Positions 17,361-29,012 of a DNA stretch of 64,000 bases are shown here, piece by piece. The stretch's first letter is position 1, and each line of letters starts with the position of its first letter. The notes beneath the pieces were generated by a model, which saw only the letters and a program-made list of their open reading frames with translations, was not told the DNA's origin and did no database searches. The DNA lies in contig JAJYRN010000001.1 of assembly GCA_021794095.1 (NCBI GenBank), forward strand, positions 1 to 64,000. The letters run 5' to 3'. The DNA is from Acidobacteriota bacterium. GTDB lineage: Bacteria > Acidobacteriota > Holophagae > Holophagales > Holophagaceae. The translations under genes and the position numbers were made by a program.

Positions 17361-18164
17361 TCACACCCCCAGCGCCTCCCGGATGGCCCCGAAGTCGGCG
17401 CGGGACGTGGCATCCAGGCTGAGGGGCGTGACGGCCACCACCCGCTCCCGCACCAGGGCGTGGACATCGGAATCGGGCTCCAGGGCGGCCTGATCCACGA
17501 TGACGGTGATGCGGCCATCCCGCAGGCGGCTGTCCGGCCCGGGCTGATCGAGCACCATCTCGAAGTAGCGCTGGCGGGACAGGCGACTGAGGCGCCAGGG
17601 CGTGTCCGGGGTGGCATCCTCGGGCACGTCCAGCTTGATCAGATCCACATCCTGGGGCAGCCGCGCCCCCACCAGCTTCCGTGCGAAGAGGCGGAGGAAA
17701 TGCTCGGAAGCGCCCCAGTCCTTCGCCTCGTGGCGCAGGAAGTGGTCGGGGTGCATCTGCTGGGAGGCGGCCAGGGCGGGAATGCCCCGGGCGGCGGCCT
17801 CCATGGCCGCGCCCACGGTGCCCGAAGCGCCGATGCTGATGCCCACGTTCTCACCGTAGTTGATGCCCGACACCAGCAGGTCGGGCCGGCGGTCCCGGCA
17901 GAGCACCGCGAGACCGTGACGCACCACGGAGGCCGGCGAGCCTTCGCAGGCGTAGGCTCGGATGGGATGCCCGTCCACCTCGAAGGAAACCGGCTCCAAC
18001 GCCGCGTCGGGCCGGCCCGTGAAGCTCCGGCCCATGGCCGTCTGCTGGGTGGCCGGCGCCACCACCAGCACCTCGCCCAGCTCCCGCACTGCGCGCGCCG
18101 CGGCCCGCAGACCCGGCGAGTGGATCCCATCGTCATTGGTGAGGAAGAACAGGGGACGCGTCAT
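17361..18164 (-). CDS. surE: 5'/3'-nucleotidase SurE
   Basis: 267 aa, typical SurE size. The metal-binding N-terminus LTNDDGIHSPGL supplies the paired Asp (11 and 12), followed by the conserved phosphate loop (ATQQTAMGRSF) and SGINYGENVG with the metal-binding Asn. Removes phosphate from nucleoside monophosphates in stationary phase or stress. Divergent, with a 74-nt gap, from a second, unrelated 5'-nucleotidase of the HAD class. Confidence 0.95.
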   Translation of the reverse strand: MTRPLFFLTNDDGIHSPGLRAAARAVRELGEVLVVAPATQQTAMGRSFTGRPDAALEPVSFEVDGHPIRAYACEGSPASVVRHGLAVLCRDRRPDLLVSGINYGENVGISIGASGTVGAAMEAAARGIPALAASQQMHPDHFLRHEAKDWGASEHFLRLFARKLVGARLPQDVDLIKLDVPEDATPDTPWRLSRLSRQRYFEMVLDQPGPDSRLRDGRITVIVDQAALEPDSDVHALVRERVVAVTPLSLDATSRADFGAIREALGV

Positions 18165-18238
18165 GCCGGACTCCACCTTCCAGGCTGCCACAGACGGCCG
18201 CCGCCCGCTGGTCTCCCGCCGCCTTGGTATCCTGCCCC

Positions 18239-19712
18239 ATGCTCGACCGCGCCTTCCTCCCGCCCCCGTCCGCGCCCGGCCGCGGGGTGTTCTGCAACCG
18301 CACCCTGAACCTGCGTTCGGTGCGCGCCATCGGCTACGACATGGACTACACCCTGGTGGACTACCGGGTGGAGGCCTTCGAGCGCATGGTCCACGCCCAG
18401 GCCGTGGCGCGGCTGGCCTCCGAGGGCTGGCCGGTGAAGGGCCTGGCCTTCGATCCGGCCATGGTGACCCGCGGCCTCGTCATTGACACGGAACTGGGCA
18501 ACCTCGTGAAGGCCAACCGCTTCGGCTTCGTCAAACGGGCCATGCACGGCACGCGCATGCTGGACTACGCCGAGCAGCGCGAGGCCTACGCCGCCAGCCT
18601 GGTGGACCTCTCCGATCCGCGCTGGGTCTTCCTCAACACCCTCTTTTCGCTCTCCGAGGGCTGCCTCTACGCCCAGGCCGTGGACCTGCTGGATGGCGGC
18701 GCCCTGCCCCGGCCCTTCGAATACGCCAGCCTCTACCGCCACGTCCGGGCGCGGGTGGATGCCCAGCACCTCGAAGGCCACCTCAAGGCCGAGATCGCCG
18801 CCGCGCCGGACCGCTACGTGGTGCCGGACCCCGATGCGGCCCTGACCCTGCTCGACCAGCGGGCCGCGGGAAAGAAGCTGATGCTCATCACGAACTCCGA
18901 GTGGGCCTTCACCACCCGGATGATGGCCCACGCCTACGACCGCTTCCTGCCCGCAGGCATGATCTGGCGCCAGCTCTTCGACCTGGTGATCGTCAGCGCC
19001 CGCAAACCCGCCTTCTTCACCGACCGGTCACCCTTCTTCGAGGTGGCCACGGAAGACGGCCTGCTGCGACCCCTCGCCGGCCCCCTGGAGCCCGGCGGCG
19101 CCTATCTCGGCGGCTGCGCAGCCCAGGTGGAGCGCGACCTCGGCATTTCCGGCGACGAGCTCCTCTACGTCGGCGACCACATGTTCGGCGATGTGCATGT
19201 GAGCAAGCGCGCCCTGAGCTGGCGCACGGCCCTGGTGCTGCGCGAGCTGGAGGCGGAGGTCGCGGCCCTCGAGGCCTTCCAGACCACCGAGCGCGCCCTC
19301 GTCGCGAAGATGCGGCTCAAGGAGGCCATGGAGGCCGAACTCTCGCGGGCCCGACTGGCCCTGCTGCGGCGGAAGGAAGGCCATGGTCCCGCGCCGGAAC
19401 GCCCCGTCTCCGACCTGGAGCATGAGGTCACGACCTTGCGCGAGCGGCTGGTGGCCCTGGATGTGGAACTCGCCCCCCTGGCCAAGGCCGCCACGGAACT
19501 GACCAATCTGCGCTGGGGCCTGCTTACCCGCGCCGGCAACGACAAGAGCCACCTCACACGGCAGATCGAGCGCTACGCCGACATCTACACCAGCCGCGTC
19601 TCCAACCTGCTGCACGCCACCCCCTTCGCCTACTTCCGCGCCCCCCGCGGCAGCCTGCCCCATGATCCCAGCCTGCCGGGCGGCACCCCGCTGGACCAGA
19701 GCGCGGGCGGAT

Positions 19713-19714
<2 letters not shown>
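18239..19714 (+). CDS. HAD-IG family 5'-nucleotidase
   Basis: 491 aa. Family of cytosolic purine 5'-nucleotidase-like HAD enzymes. Motif I is GYDMDYTLVDY (Asp34 nucleophile, Asp36), motif II LITNSEW and motif IV YVGDHMFGDV. The C-terminal 150 residues are helical with coiled-coil tendency (LRERLVALDVELAP), as in cN-II. Two possible starts (TTG 18224, ATG 18239); neither has a clear ribosome site. ATG 18239 is preferred. Confidence 0.87.
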
Positions 19715-20899
<1,185 letters not shown>

Positions 20900-20954
20900 A
20901 GCGCGTCCGAGGATCCCGCCCAGCCCCTCCGTGCTAACGTTCACCGGAACGGCC

Positions 20955-21492
20955 ATGACACCCGCTTCTGCCCTTCCCGCCTCTGAGGATCCGGACCGCC
21001 CTCCGGCTGACCGGATTCGCTTGGCCGAGCTGCTTCGGGCCCACGCCCCCTACGACGGCAGTTTTCGACCTGCGGATCCCCGGGGTGCATGTCACACGCA
21101 CCTCCCGCATCCACAAGGAGCTGGTGCACGGCGTCCTGCGGCCCTCCCTCTGCGTCGTGGGCCAGGGGTCGAAGCGGGTGATGTTGGGGCAGGAGATCTA
21201 CGAGTACGACGCCACGCGGATGCACATGAGCCCCTCGTCCTTCCACCAGCACTTCAAGGCCGTCACGTCCATGAGCCCCCTGCAGTACCAGAAGGCCCTC
21301 CGCCTCCAGGAGGCCCGCCGCCTCATGCTGATGACCCTGCTCGACGCCGGGACCGCGGGCCGCCGTGTGGGCTACCAGAGCCCGTCTCAGTTCACCCGCG
21401 AGTACGGCCGCTACTTCGGCGAAGCCCCCACCCGGGACATCGCCCGCCTCCGTCAGCGGTCCGGCCCTCCCGAGGCGGTCTTGCCCGACTGA
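20955..21492 (+). pseudogene. Degraded AraC-family transcriptional regulator
   Basis: Two lesions. The N-terminus ([14 protein letters not shown] ... HAPYDG) reads in one frame up to about 21060; a frameshift then continues the family sequence ([20 protein letters not shown] ... [12 protein letters not shown]) in the next frame. After YEYDATR the sequence jumps to [13 protein letters not shown], so most of the cupin domain and the first helix-turn-helix, about 120-130 residues, are missing. The second HTH ([18 protein letters not shown]) is intact. A 135-aa piece from 21085 could still be translated, but would not be a normal regulator. Confidence 0.75.
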
Positions 21493-21504
21493 CCCGCACG
21501 GAAC

Positions 21505-24500
21505 TCAGCCCAGGAACCCCGCCCATTCCGCCAGCACACTCTGGGCCTGCCGGATGGCGCCGCCTTCGCTGGGCGGCATGGGCAGCAGCACCGCGCCATC
21601 GGGATTGAGCTGGGCATCCTTCCGGGCGCGCACCCAGGCCATGAGCTTGGCGGGATCCACGGGCGTCTGGGGGCTGAGGCGCAGTTTGAGGCGGCCCTTG
21701 TCCACGGTGACTTCGGACACGGCCAGAACCTGGGCGCGGAGCTTCACCTTCAGGATCTCGAAGAACCGCTGGGTGCCCTCGTCATCCTCGGGCACATGGC
21801 CGAAGCGGTCCTCCAGGTCGAGGCGGTAGAGTTCCAGCTCCTGCTCACTGCGCAGGCGGGAGAGGCGCTTGTAGGCCACCAGGCGCTCGCTGGCCTGATC
21901 CATCCACCGCCGACTGAGCTGGGCGCCACCGGAGAGGCCGTCGAGCTTCACCTCGAAGGTGCCACTGGGCTGGCCCTGCAGCTCCTGGAGCGTCTCCTCC
22001 AGCAGCTTCACGTAGAGTTCAAAGCCGATCTCGTGGATCTGCCCGCTCTGCTCGCCCCCCAGGAGGTTCCCCGCGCCGCGGAGTTCGAGATCCATGGCCG
22101 CCACGCGGAAGCCTGAGCCCAGTTCCGAGAAATCCTCCAGGGCCTGGAGGCGCTTGCGGGCCTCCTCGCTGATCTCGTGCTTGCCGGGGATGAGCAGGTA
22201 GGCGTAGGCGGGCACGTCGCTGCGGCCCACGCGGCCCCGGAGCTGGTAGAGCTGGCTGAGCCCGAAGGCGTCCGCCCGGTGGACAATGAGCGTGTTGGCG
22301 TTGGGCACGTCCAGGCCGTTTTCCACGATGGTGGTGGCCACCAGCACATCCAGACGGCCCTCCATGAAAGCCAGCATCACCTGCTCCAGGCCCTCGTCCG
22401 TCATCTGCCCGTGGCCCACGCCCACGCGGGCGTCGGGCACCAGCTCCCGCACCCGCGCGGCGATGGCCGTGATGGACTCCACGCGGTTGTGGACGAGGTA
22501 GACCTGGCCGCCGCGCCGCAGCTCGAACTGGATGGCCGTCTGGATCAGTTCGTCCGACCACGGCGCCACCACGGTTTCGATGGCGAGGCGGTCCTTGGGC
22601 GGCGTTTCGATGAGGCTGATCTCCCGCAGGCCCGTGAGGCTCATGTGCAGGGTGCGGGGGATGGGCGTGGCGCTCATGGCCAGCTGGTCCACATTGAGCC
22701 GCAGCTTCTTCAGCCGCTCCTTGTGGGCCACGCCGAAGCGCTGTTCCTCGTCCACCACCACCAGGCCCAGATCCGCGAACTTCACCCGGGCGCCGAGCAT
22801 CTGGTGGGTGCCGATGACGATCTCGATCTTGCCATCAGCCAGCTCCTGCTGGATGCGCTTCACCTCCTCCTTGGCCACGAAGCGGTTGAGCATCTCGATC
22901 TTCACGGGGAAGCCGGCGAAGCGCTCCTTGAAGGTGCGGAAGTGCTGGAAGCAAAGGATGGTGGTGGGACAGAGGACGGCCACCTGGCGGCCTTCGAGGG
23001 CCACCTTGGCGGCGGCGCGCATGGCCACCTCCGTCTTGCCGAAGCCCACGTCCCCCACCAGCAGGCGGTCCATGGGGCGGGGCGATTCGAGATCGGCCTT
23101 CACCGCCTCGCTGGCTTCGATCTGGTCCGGCGTGGGCGTGAAGGGGAAGCTGGCCTCGAAGGCCGCCATTTCGGGTCCATCCGGCGGATAGGCGTGGCCC
23201 TGCTCTAGCTTGCGCTGGGCGTAGAGCTTCAGCAGCTCTTCGGCCATGTCGCGGATGGCCTTCTTGGCCCGGCGCTTCACCTTGGCCCAGGAAGCGCCCC
23301 CCAGCTTGTCCAGGGACGGCTGATGGCCCTCGGCGCCGGTGTAGCGCTGCACCAGATCGGCCCGCTCCAGGCTCACGTGGAGCTGGCCGCCATCGGCATA
23401 GCGGAGCTGCATCACCTCCAGCTCCTCGCCGCCCACCGTCAGCGTGGCGAAGCCCACGAACTCGCCGATGCCGTGGTCCAGGTGCACCACCCGGTCGCCG
23501 GGCTTGAGGTCGCGGAGATCGGAGAGGAAGGCCGCGCTGCGGGATTTCTTCGGCGTGGCCTGCGCCGCCCGGCGGCCGAACACTTCCCGTTCGGTGAGCA
23601 CGACGAGCCCCGGCTCCTTCAGGTGCGTGCCAGCGCTCAGGGCCAGGGGGATGGCGCGACAGCCGCTGTCCAATCCGGTGGAAAGCGGGAGGTCATGCTC
23701 CCGGAGGATCTCCGAGAGGCGATCTCGCATCCCCGGCGTGGAGCCCGCGAGGAAGATGCGGTGCCCCGTGAGGGCCAGCTCTTTCAGGTAGTCGGACAGC
23801 TCCCCGATGCGGCCCTGGAATTCCCGCACCGGCTGGGCCGCGAGTGGTACCGTGGCCTCGCTCTGCCACTCAGTCAGGTGGAGAGTGGGGCGGCTGGGAT
23901 CGGCGGGCAGGAAACGGTCGTCGAAATCCGGGCACACCACGCCGCCCCGCCGCAGCACGGCCAGACCCTCCTCGATGCGGACGCGTTCGGCCTCGCGCAG
24001 GGCCTCCTCCCAGGCGCCATCCAGGCGCACCCGCAGGCAGGGCGGCACCCAGTGGACGAGCTGGCCCGCGGGCTGGGCCGCCAGCTGGCCCGCCAGGGGG
24101 TAGAACAGCTCCTCGCCCGGGAAGTGGCCATGGGAGGCCAGCCGGGCGCGGCGGAAGGCCAGATCATCGCCGGGCTCGGGCGTGCGGTCGCCCCGGGCCT
24201 CCGCCGCCTCCAGCAGCAGGCGGCGCTCCGCCTCATAGCGGGGATAGAGCGTGAGCAAGTCCAGCGCCTCGCCCGTGCGGCGCTGAGTGTCGGGATCGAA
24301 GGGGCTGAGACGCTCCAGCTCGTCCCCGAAGGTCTCCAGCCGCAGGGGCTGCTCCAGGTGGTCCGGCCAGAGGTCCACCACCATGCCGCGGGAGCTGAAT
24401 TCGCCCGGCGCCGAGGCCAGCTCCGTGCGGCGGTAGCCCAGGGCCACCAGGGTTTCCAGCAGCAGCTCCCGGGGCACCTCGGCCCCCAGGCGCAGGTCCA

Positions 24501-24921
24501 GCTTCTGCCGCTGGAACCAGGTGGGATGGGGCAGGCGCTCGCAGGCCGCGAGAGGTCCGGTGACGAGCACCTGGACGCGGCGTTCCAGCAGCCCCACCAG
24601 GGCTGAAAGCCGCTCCCGCAGCACCATGCCAGGCGGGCTGCTCTCGCCCCCGACATAGGGCGCGAAGCCCGGGAAATGGGCCACGCCGACGCCCGGCAGC
24701 AGGGCCTGGAGATCCGCGGCCAGGGTGCGCGCCTCGGCCTCGCTGGGCGCATCCACCCACAGCGAGGTACGCCGCCCGTCGCGGGTGATCCACCGCGCCA
24801 GCACCAAGGCCAGCGCCGGCGGCGACGTCCAGCGCAGCTTCGCGCCCGGGGCGTCGAGGGCCCCCGCCGGCGCCTCGGCCAGGCGGAGCAGATCCTTCAG
24901 GTCTTGAGAGAGCACTTCCAT
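21505..24921 (-). CDS. mfd: Transcription-repair coupling factor
   Basis: 1138 aa, normal Mfd length. UvrB-like N-terminal domains (about 1-330) are followed by the CarD-like RNA-polymerase-interaction domain (about 455-530, DRVVHLDHGIGEFVGF) and the RecG-like translocase with Walker A GDVGFGKT (623-630), box DEEQ and motif GRVGRSD, then the TRCF C-terminal domain. It releases stalled RNA polymerase and recruits UvrA. Downstream partner genes are absent; the plus-strand AraC remnant converges on it 12 nt away. Confidence 0.97.
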   Translation of the reverse strand: MEVLSQDLKDLLRLAEAPAGALDAPGAKLRWTSPPALALVLARWITRDGRRTSLWVDAPSEAEARTLAADLQALLPGVGVAHFPGFAPYVGGESSPPGMVLRERLSALVGLLERRVQVLVTGPLAACERLPHPTWFQRQKLDLRLGAEVPRELLLETLVALGYRRTELASAPGEFSSRGMVVDLWPDHLEQPLRLETFGDELERLSPFDPDTQRRTGEALDLLTLYPRYEAERRLLLEAAEARGDRTPEPGDDLAFRRARLASHGHFPGEELFYPLAGQLAAQPAGQLVHWVPPCLRVRLDGAWEEALREAERVRIEEGLAVLRRGGVVCPDFDDRFLPADPSRPTLHLTEWQSEATVPLAAQPVREFQGRIGELSDYLKELALTGHRIFLAGSTPGMRDRLSEILREHDLPLSTGLDSGCRAIPLALSAGTHLKEPGLVVLTEREVFGRRAAQATPKKSRSAAFLSDLRDLKPGDRVVHLDHGIGEFVGFATLTVGGEELEVMQLRYADGGQLHVSLERADLVQRYTGAEGHQPSLDKLGGASWAKVKRRAKKAIRDMAEELLKLYAQRKLEQGHAYPPDGPEMAAFEASFPFTPTPDQIEASEAVKADLESPRPMDRLLVGDVGFGKTEVAMRAAAKVALEGRQVAVLCPTTILCFQHFRTFKERFAGFPVKIEMLNRFVAKEEVKRIQQELADGKIEIVIGTHQMLGARVKFADLGLVVVDEEQRFGVAHKERLKKLRLNVDQLAMSATPIPRTLHMSLTGLREISLIETPPKDRLAIETVVAPWSDELIQTAIQFELRRGGQVYLVHNRVESITAIAARVRELVPDARVGVGHGQMTDEGLEQVMLAFMEGRLDVLVATTIVENGLDVPNANTLIVHRADAFGLSQLYQLRGRVGRSDVPAYAYLLIPGKHEISEEARKRLQALEDFSELGSGFRVAAMDLELRGAGNLLGGEQSGQIHEIGFELYVKLLEETLQELQGQPSGTFEVKLDGLSGGAQLSRRWMDQASERLVAYKRLSRLRSEQELELYRLDLEDRFGHVPEDDEGTQRFFEILKVKLRAQVLAVSEVTVDKGRLKLRLSPQTPVDPAKLMAWVRARKDAQLNPDGAVLLPMPPSEGGAIRQAQSVLAEWAGFLG

Positions 24922-24984
24922 GGACCTTTCAGAGTGCCCGAGCCTGCGCCGGAAGAGGAGAGGCGATTGTCGAAAGGCAAGCAG

Positions 24985-25100
24985 GTCACGGAAGACACGG
25001 AAAGAAGCTGGAAGGCGCGGAAGGAAGCGGGTACCCCTGTGGACCCGAAGCGCACCCTACTTTTCCGTGTCCTCCGTGTTCTTCTGTGGCTTCCGTGTCC
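24985..25100. repeat. Degenerate inverted-repeat element (CACGGAA family)
   Basis: The left arm (24985-25031) holds short direct repeats CACGGAA-GA-CACGGAAAGAAG and GCGCGGAAGG; the right arm (25060-25100) holds their inverse CTTTTCCGTGTCCTCCGTG ... CTTCCGTGTCC. Read together they can fold into a long imperfect stem. Composition differs from the surrounding genes. Similar 'cacggaa' arrays occur between genes of many environmental bacteria. Lies between mfd and the nitroreductase gene. Confidence 0.6.
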
Positions 25101-25114
25101 AGTCTCTCCACCCT

Positions 25115-25819
25115 TCAGAGTTCCCGCACGGTCCACTCCCGGGGCATGAGGATGCGGTCCCACCACACGCCTTTGTCGCTGCGCTTCCCTACGGCCAGGA
25201 ACATGGCCACTTCGGCGCCCCGGGGCAGGGCCAGTAGCTTTGCAGCCCGCCAGGGATCGAAGCCCTCCATGGGGCAGCTGTCGTAGCCTTCGGCGCGCAG
25301 GGCGAGCATGAAGGTGGCCGCAGCGAGGGCGGCGCTCTTGTGGGCCATCACCCGGACATCCGCGCGCGACATGAAATTCGGCGTGGGGCGGACGAGGGAC
25401 ACCGCCCGGCTGAAGGCCCGCTTCAGGGGGCCCAGGAGGCCGAAGGGGCCCGCGGTGTAGATGGCCGGGATGATCTTCCGGTAGTAGGCCTCCTGGCGCT
25501 TCCGCAGGGGGCCGCGGGATTCGAACACGCGCAGGATCTCGTCCCGGTTGCGCCGCCAGGTATCGCGCCGCGTCACCAGCGCCAGGAGGAGGGGCGCCGT
25601 CTTCGCGGGCAGCTGGTCCAGGCAGATCGCGTTGGCCGCCCGCCGGACCGCCGGATCGCGGATCACCACGAACTCCCAGGGCTGGAGGTTGCTGGAACTG
25701 GGCGCCAACCGGGCCGCATCGAGACAGCGGTCCAGCACCTCCGGCGGCACGGGATCGGGCAGGAAATCGCGCACGGTGCGCCGCGAGGCGACCACATCGT
25801 AGAACCCTGTTTCAGGCAT
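25115..25819 (-). CDS. Nitroreductase family FMN oxidoreductase
   Basis: 234 aa. The N-terminus SRRTVRDFLPDPVPPEVLDRCL is the FMN-phosphate Arg motif, then APSSSNLQPWEFVVI; the C-terminal part has AEGYDSCPMEGFD. Reduces nitro-aromatics or quinone-like compounds with NAD(P)H. ATG 25819 has GGAGG upstream and overlaps the RND gene by 8 nt. Last gene of the efflux operon, so reductive detoxification of the pumped compound is likely (inference). About 60 aa longer in the middle than minimal nitroreductases. Confidence 0.9.
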   Translation of the reverse strand: MPETGFYDVVASRRTVRDFLPDPVPPEVLDRCLDAARLAPSSSNLQPWEFVVIRDPAVRRAANAICLDQLPAKTAPLLLALVTRRDTWRRNRDEILRVFESRGPLRKRQEAYYRKIIPAIYTAGPFGLLGPLKRAFSRAVSLVRPTPNFMSRADVRVMAHKSAALAAATFMLALRAEGYDSCPMEGFDPWRAAKLLALPRGAEVAMFLAVGKRSDKGVWWDRILMPREWTVREL

Positions 25820-28800
25820 CGGGGGCTTCCTCCACGGGAATGGGCAGGGCTGCAACGTCCGGGCGCCCCAGCTTCCGCCGGAGCCAGGCCCACCCTCGCG
25901 CCAGGGTCAGGCCTTCGATGATCTCGAAGAACACGGGCACAACGAGAAGGGTGAGCAGGGTGGAGGTGATGATGCCGCCCACCACGGCGCGGGCCATGGG
26001 CGCCCGCATCTGGGCCCCCGCCCCCAGGGCCAGGAAGAGCGGCAGCATGCCGCCGATCATGGCGAAGCTGGTCATCAGGATGGGCCGCAGCCGCACCATG
26101 CCCGCGCGGATGATGGCTTCGCGGCGGGGGAGGCCCTCCTCGCGCTCCAGATGCAGGGCGTGGTCCACCAGCAGGATGGCGTTCTTGGTGACGAGGCCCA
26201 TGAGGAGGATCTGGCCGATGCTCGTCATCATGGACATGGAATCGCCCGTGACGAGCAGCATGAGCACCATGCCCACCATGGACAACGGCAGGCTGAGCAT
26301 GATGGCCAGCGGAATCTTGAAGCTCTCGAACTGGCTGGCCAGCACGAAGTAGATGAAGAACACCGCCAGGAGCAGGGCCTGGGCCATGTAGCCGGCGGTC
26401 TCCTTGCTGTCGCGGGTCTGGCCCAGGAATTCCACGCGCACGCCCTCGGGCAGTTTCCCGCTCGCCTTCAGGGCGGCGATCTTCGCCGCGGCGCCATTGC
26501 TCACCTCGCCCAGGGTGGCGCCCTCGTAGTCGGCATCCACTTCCACCTCATCCATGAGGTCATGCCGCAGGAGCTTCGCCGGCGCGATGTCCTCCTGGAA
26601 GCGCACCACCTGGTCCAGGCGCACCAGGGGATGCTTCCCGCCGCCCAGATCCTTGGTGCTCTGCACGGTCATGTTCCCCAGCTGGGAGGCGAAACGCCGC
26701 TCGCGATCCGAGAGGCGAACCCGCACATCCCGCTGCTCGCCGGTGGCGTCTTCGTACTTGGCCACCTTTTCGCCATCCACGAGGGGCCGCACGAGCGAGG
26801 CGATCAATGAGGGGCTGACACCCAGGTCCGAGGCCGCCTTGCGATCCACCACCAGACGCAGTTCGGGTTTGCCGCTGTCCAGACTGGTGGTGACATCCAC
26901 AGCCCCGGGCACGCCCTGGATGGCCTGCTTCACCAGGGGTACGGCCCGCACCACCTGGTCGCGGTCGGGGCCCTCCACCGCCACCATGATGGGGAAGGCC
27001 ATGCCCCAGTCGCTCACGGGCCCCACGGCCGCATCCACGCCGGGAACCGAGCGGAAGGCCGCCCGGATCTCGCGGCGGATGGTGACGGCACCGGGCCGGC
27101 GGCCATCGGCCAGCTTCACGTAGATGCCGCCGGAATCCACCGTGCCGTTGAGGCCGGTGCCGAGGGTGGTGTAGGTGTGCGCCACCCCCGGCAGGGCGCG
27201 GATGGCCTTCTCCAGCTCGGCGGCCTTGGCCCGGGTGGCCATGAGGCTGGACCCGGGCTCGGCCTTGAAGGTCACCTGGAGATCGCCCCGGTCGTAGTCG
27301 GGCATGAAGTTGTTGCCCAGGAGGCCCGACAGGCCCATGGCCAGGATGAAACTGCCGAAACCGATGCCCATCACCGTCCAGCGGTGGTCCAGGGCCCAGG
27401 CGATGGCGCGCTTGTAGAGCACTTCCCAGCGGTCCAGTTGGCGACTGAAGGCCTCCACGGCGCGCATGACTGGGTTCCGGCCCTGGTAGTGGACATGGCC
27501 ATCGGCGCTCTTCTCATGCTCGGGATCAGGCCAAACGGAACTGAGCATGGGATCGAGCGTGAAACTCACGAACAGCGACACCGCCACGGCGAAGGCCACG
27601 GTGATGCCGAAGGGGAAGAAGAACTTGCCCACGATGCCGCCCATGAACGCCACGGGCACGAACACCGCGAGGATGGACAGGGTGGTGGCGATGACGGCGG
27701 GGCCGATCTCAGCGGTGCCTTCCCGCGCCGCGGTGATGTGATCCTTGCCCATCTCGGCGTGCCGCGTGATGTTCTCGCGGACCACGATGGCATCGTCAAT
27801 GAGGATGCCGATGGCCAGCGACAATCCCATGAGCGTCATCACGTTGAGGGTGAAGTTCAGCGCCCGCATGATGATGAACGTGGAGATGACGGACACGGGC
27901 AGGGTGAGGCCCGTGATGAGGGTCGAGCGCCAGCTCTTCAGGAAGAAGAAGACGATGAGCACCGTGAGCGCGCCGCCCAGGTAGATGGACAGGTTCACGT
28001 CCTCCACGCTCTGGGAGATGAACCGGGCATTGTCCTTGGCGGTGGCCACCACCACGCCCTGCTGGGCCAGCTCGGGCTTGAGCCGCGCCAGGGCCTGGCG
28101 GACGGCCTCGACCATGGCGACGGTGTTGCCGCCGGTCTGGCGCTGGACCTCCAGGGCCACCACATCGCGGCCATCCAGGCGGGCGAGGCTGCGCCGTTCC
28201 TTGATGCCATCCACCACCGTGGCGACTTCCTGGAGTTCGATGGGGCGCCCTTCCTTGTTGCCCACGACGACATGCTTGAAGTCGTCCACGGATTTCGCCT
28301 TGGCGTCCACCTTCACGGCCACTTCGCGGCCGCCCTGGAGCAGGTTCCCGCTGGGCACGGACAGCGTGTCGTTGGCGAGGGCGTGGGTGACGGCCGGGAG
28401 CGACAGCCCCAGGGATTCAAGCTTCTGGGGGTTCACGTGGATCTCGATTTCCCGCGTGCTGCCGCCCGCCACATCCACCTTTCCCACGCCCGGGACATTC
28501 TCGATGCGGCGCTTGAGGAAATCCTCGGCGATGCGCGTCAACTCCCGGTCGCCCATGCCCGGATGCTTCGCATCGGGCAGCAGGACGAGCGAGAGCACCG
28601 GCAGCTGGGAAGGATCGAACTTGGTGATGACCGGTTCCTCGATGTTGCCGGGCAGATCGCGCCGGATCTGGCCAATGCGGGTGCGCACATCGTTCAGCGC
28701 CGCATCCACATCCCGGCCCAGCTGGAACTGGATCACCAGGGTGCCCAGCCCCTCCTGGCTGGTGGAGCTGATCTCCTTGATGCCCTCGATGGGATTGACC

Positions 28801-29009
28801 GCCTCCTCGATCTTCTTCACCACGTCCTGCTTGACGGACTCGGGACTGGCGCCCGGGTACACCACGGACACGGTGACGGTGGGGATGTCGGTGTTGGGGT
28901 ACTGGTCAATGCCCAGGTGCCGCACCGAGACGAGGCCCAGCACCACCAGAGCCAGCATGATGCAGACCGTGAGGACCGGACGCCGGATGGAGAGATCGGA
29001 CAGGAACAT
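25812..29009 (-). CDS. RND efflux pump, inner-membrane permease (HAE1 type)
   Basis: 1065 aa. Starts directly with helix 1 ([19 protein letters not shown]), as in MdtB/AcrB, then the periplasmic porter domain and helix 4 with [17 protein letters not shown] (Asp pair for protons). Probably multidrug or organic-compound export. The second periplasmic domain and the C-terminal bundle are complete. Starts 3 nt after the adaptor stop. It differs from the RND at 2167-5511, which has an extra N-terminal tail. Confidence 0.94.
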   Translation of the reverse strand: MFLSDLSIRRPVLTVCIMLALVVLGLVSVRHLGIDQYPNTDIPTVTVSVVYPGASPESVKQDVVKKIEEAVNPIEGIKEISSTSQEGLGTLVIQFQLGRDVDAALNDVRTRIGQIRRDLPGNIEEPVITKFDPSQLPVLSLVLLPDAKHPGMGDRELTRIAEDFLKRRIENVPGVGKVDVAGGSTREIEIHVNPQKLESLGLSLPAVTHALANDTLSVPSGNLLQGGREVAVKVDAKAKSVDDFKHVVVGNKEGRPIELQEVATVVDGIKERRSLARLDGRDVVALEVQRQTGGNTVAMVEAVRQALARLKPELAQQGVVVATAKDNARFISQSVEDVNLSIYLGGALTVLIVFFFLKSWRSTLITGLTLPVSVISTFIIMRALNFTLNVMTLMGLSLAIGILIDDAIVVRENITRHAEMGKDHITAAREGTAEIGPAVIATTLSILAVFVPVAFMGGIVGKFFFPFGITVAFAVAVSLFVSFTLDPMLSSVWPDPEHEKSADGHVHYQGRNPVMRAVEAFSRQLDRWEVLYKRAIAWALDHRWTVMGIGFGSFILAMGLSGLLGNNFMPDYDRGDLQVTFKAEPGSSLMATRAKAAELEKAIRALPGVAHTYTTLGTGLNGTVDSGGIYVKLADGRRPGAVTIRREIRAAFRSVPGVDAAVGPVSDWGMAFPIMVAVEGPDRDQVVRAVPLVKQAIQGVPGAVDVTTSLDSGKPELRLVVDRKAASDLGVSPSLIASLVRPLVDGEKVAKYEDATGEQRDVRVRLSDRERRFASQLGNMTVQSTKDLGGGKHPLVRLDQVVRFQEDIAPAKLLRHDLMDEVEVDADYEGATLGEVSNGAAAKIAALKASGKLPEGVRVEFLGQTRDSKETAGYMAQALLLAVFFIYFVLASQFESFKIPLAIMLSLPLSMVGMVLMLLVTGDSMSMMTSIGQILLMGLVTKNAILLVDHALHLEREEGLPRREAIIRAGMVRLRPILMTSFAMIGGMLPLFLALGAGAQMRAPMARAVVGGIITSTLLTLLVVPVFFEIIEGLTLARGWAWLRRKLGRPDVAALPIPVEEAPDA

Positions 29010-29012
29010 GGA

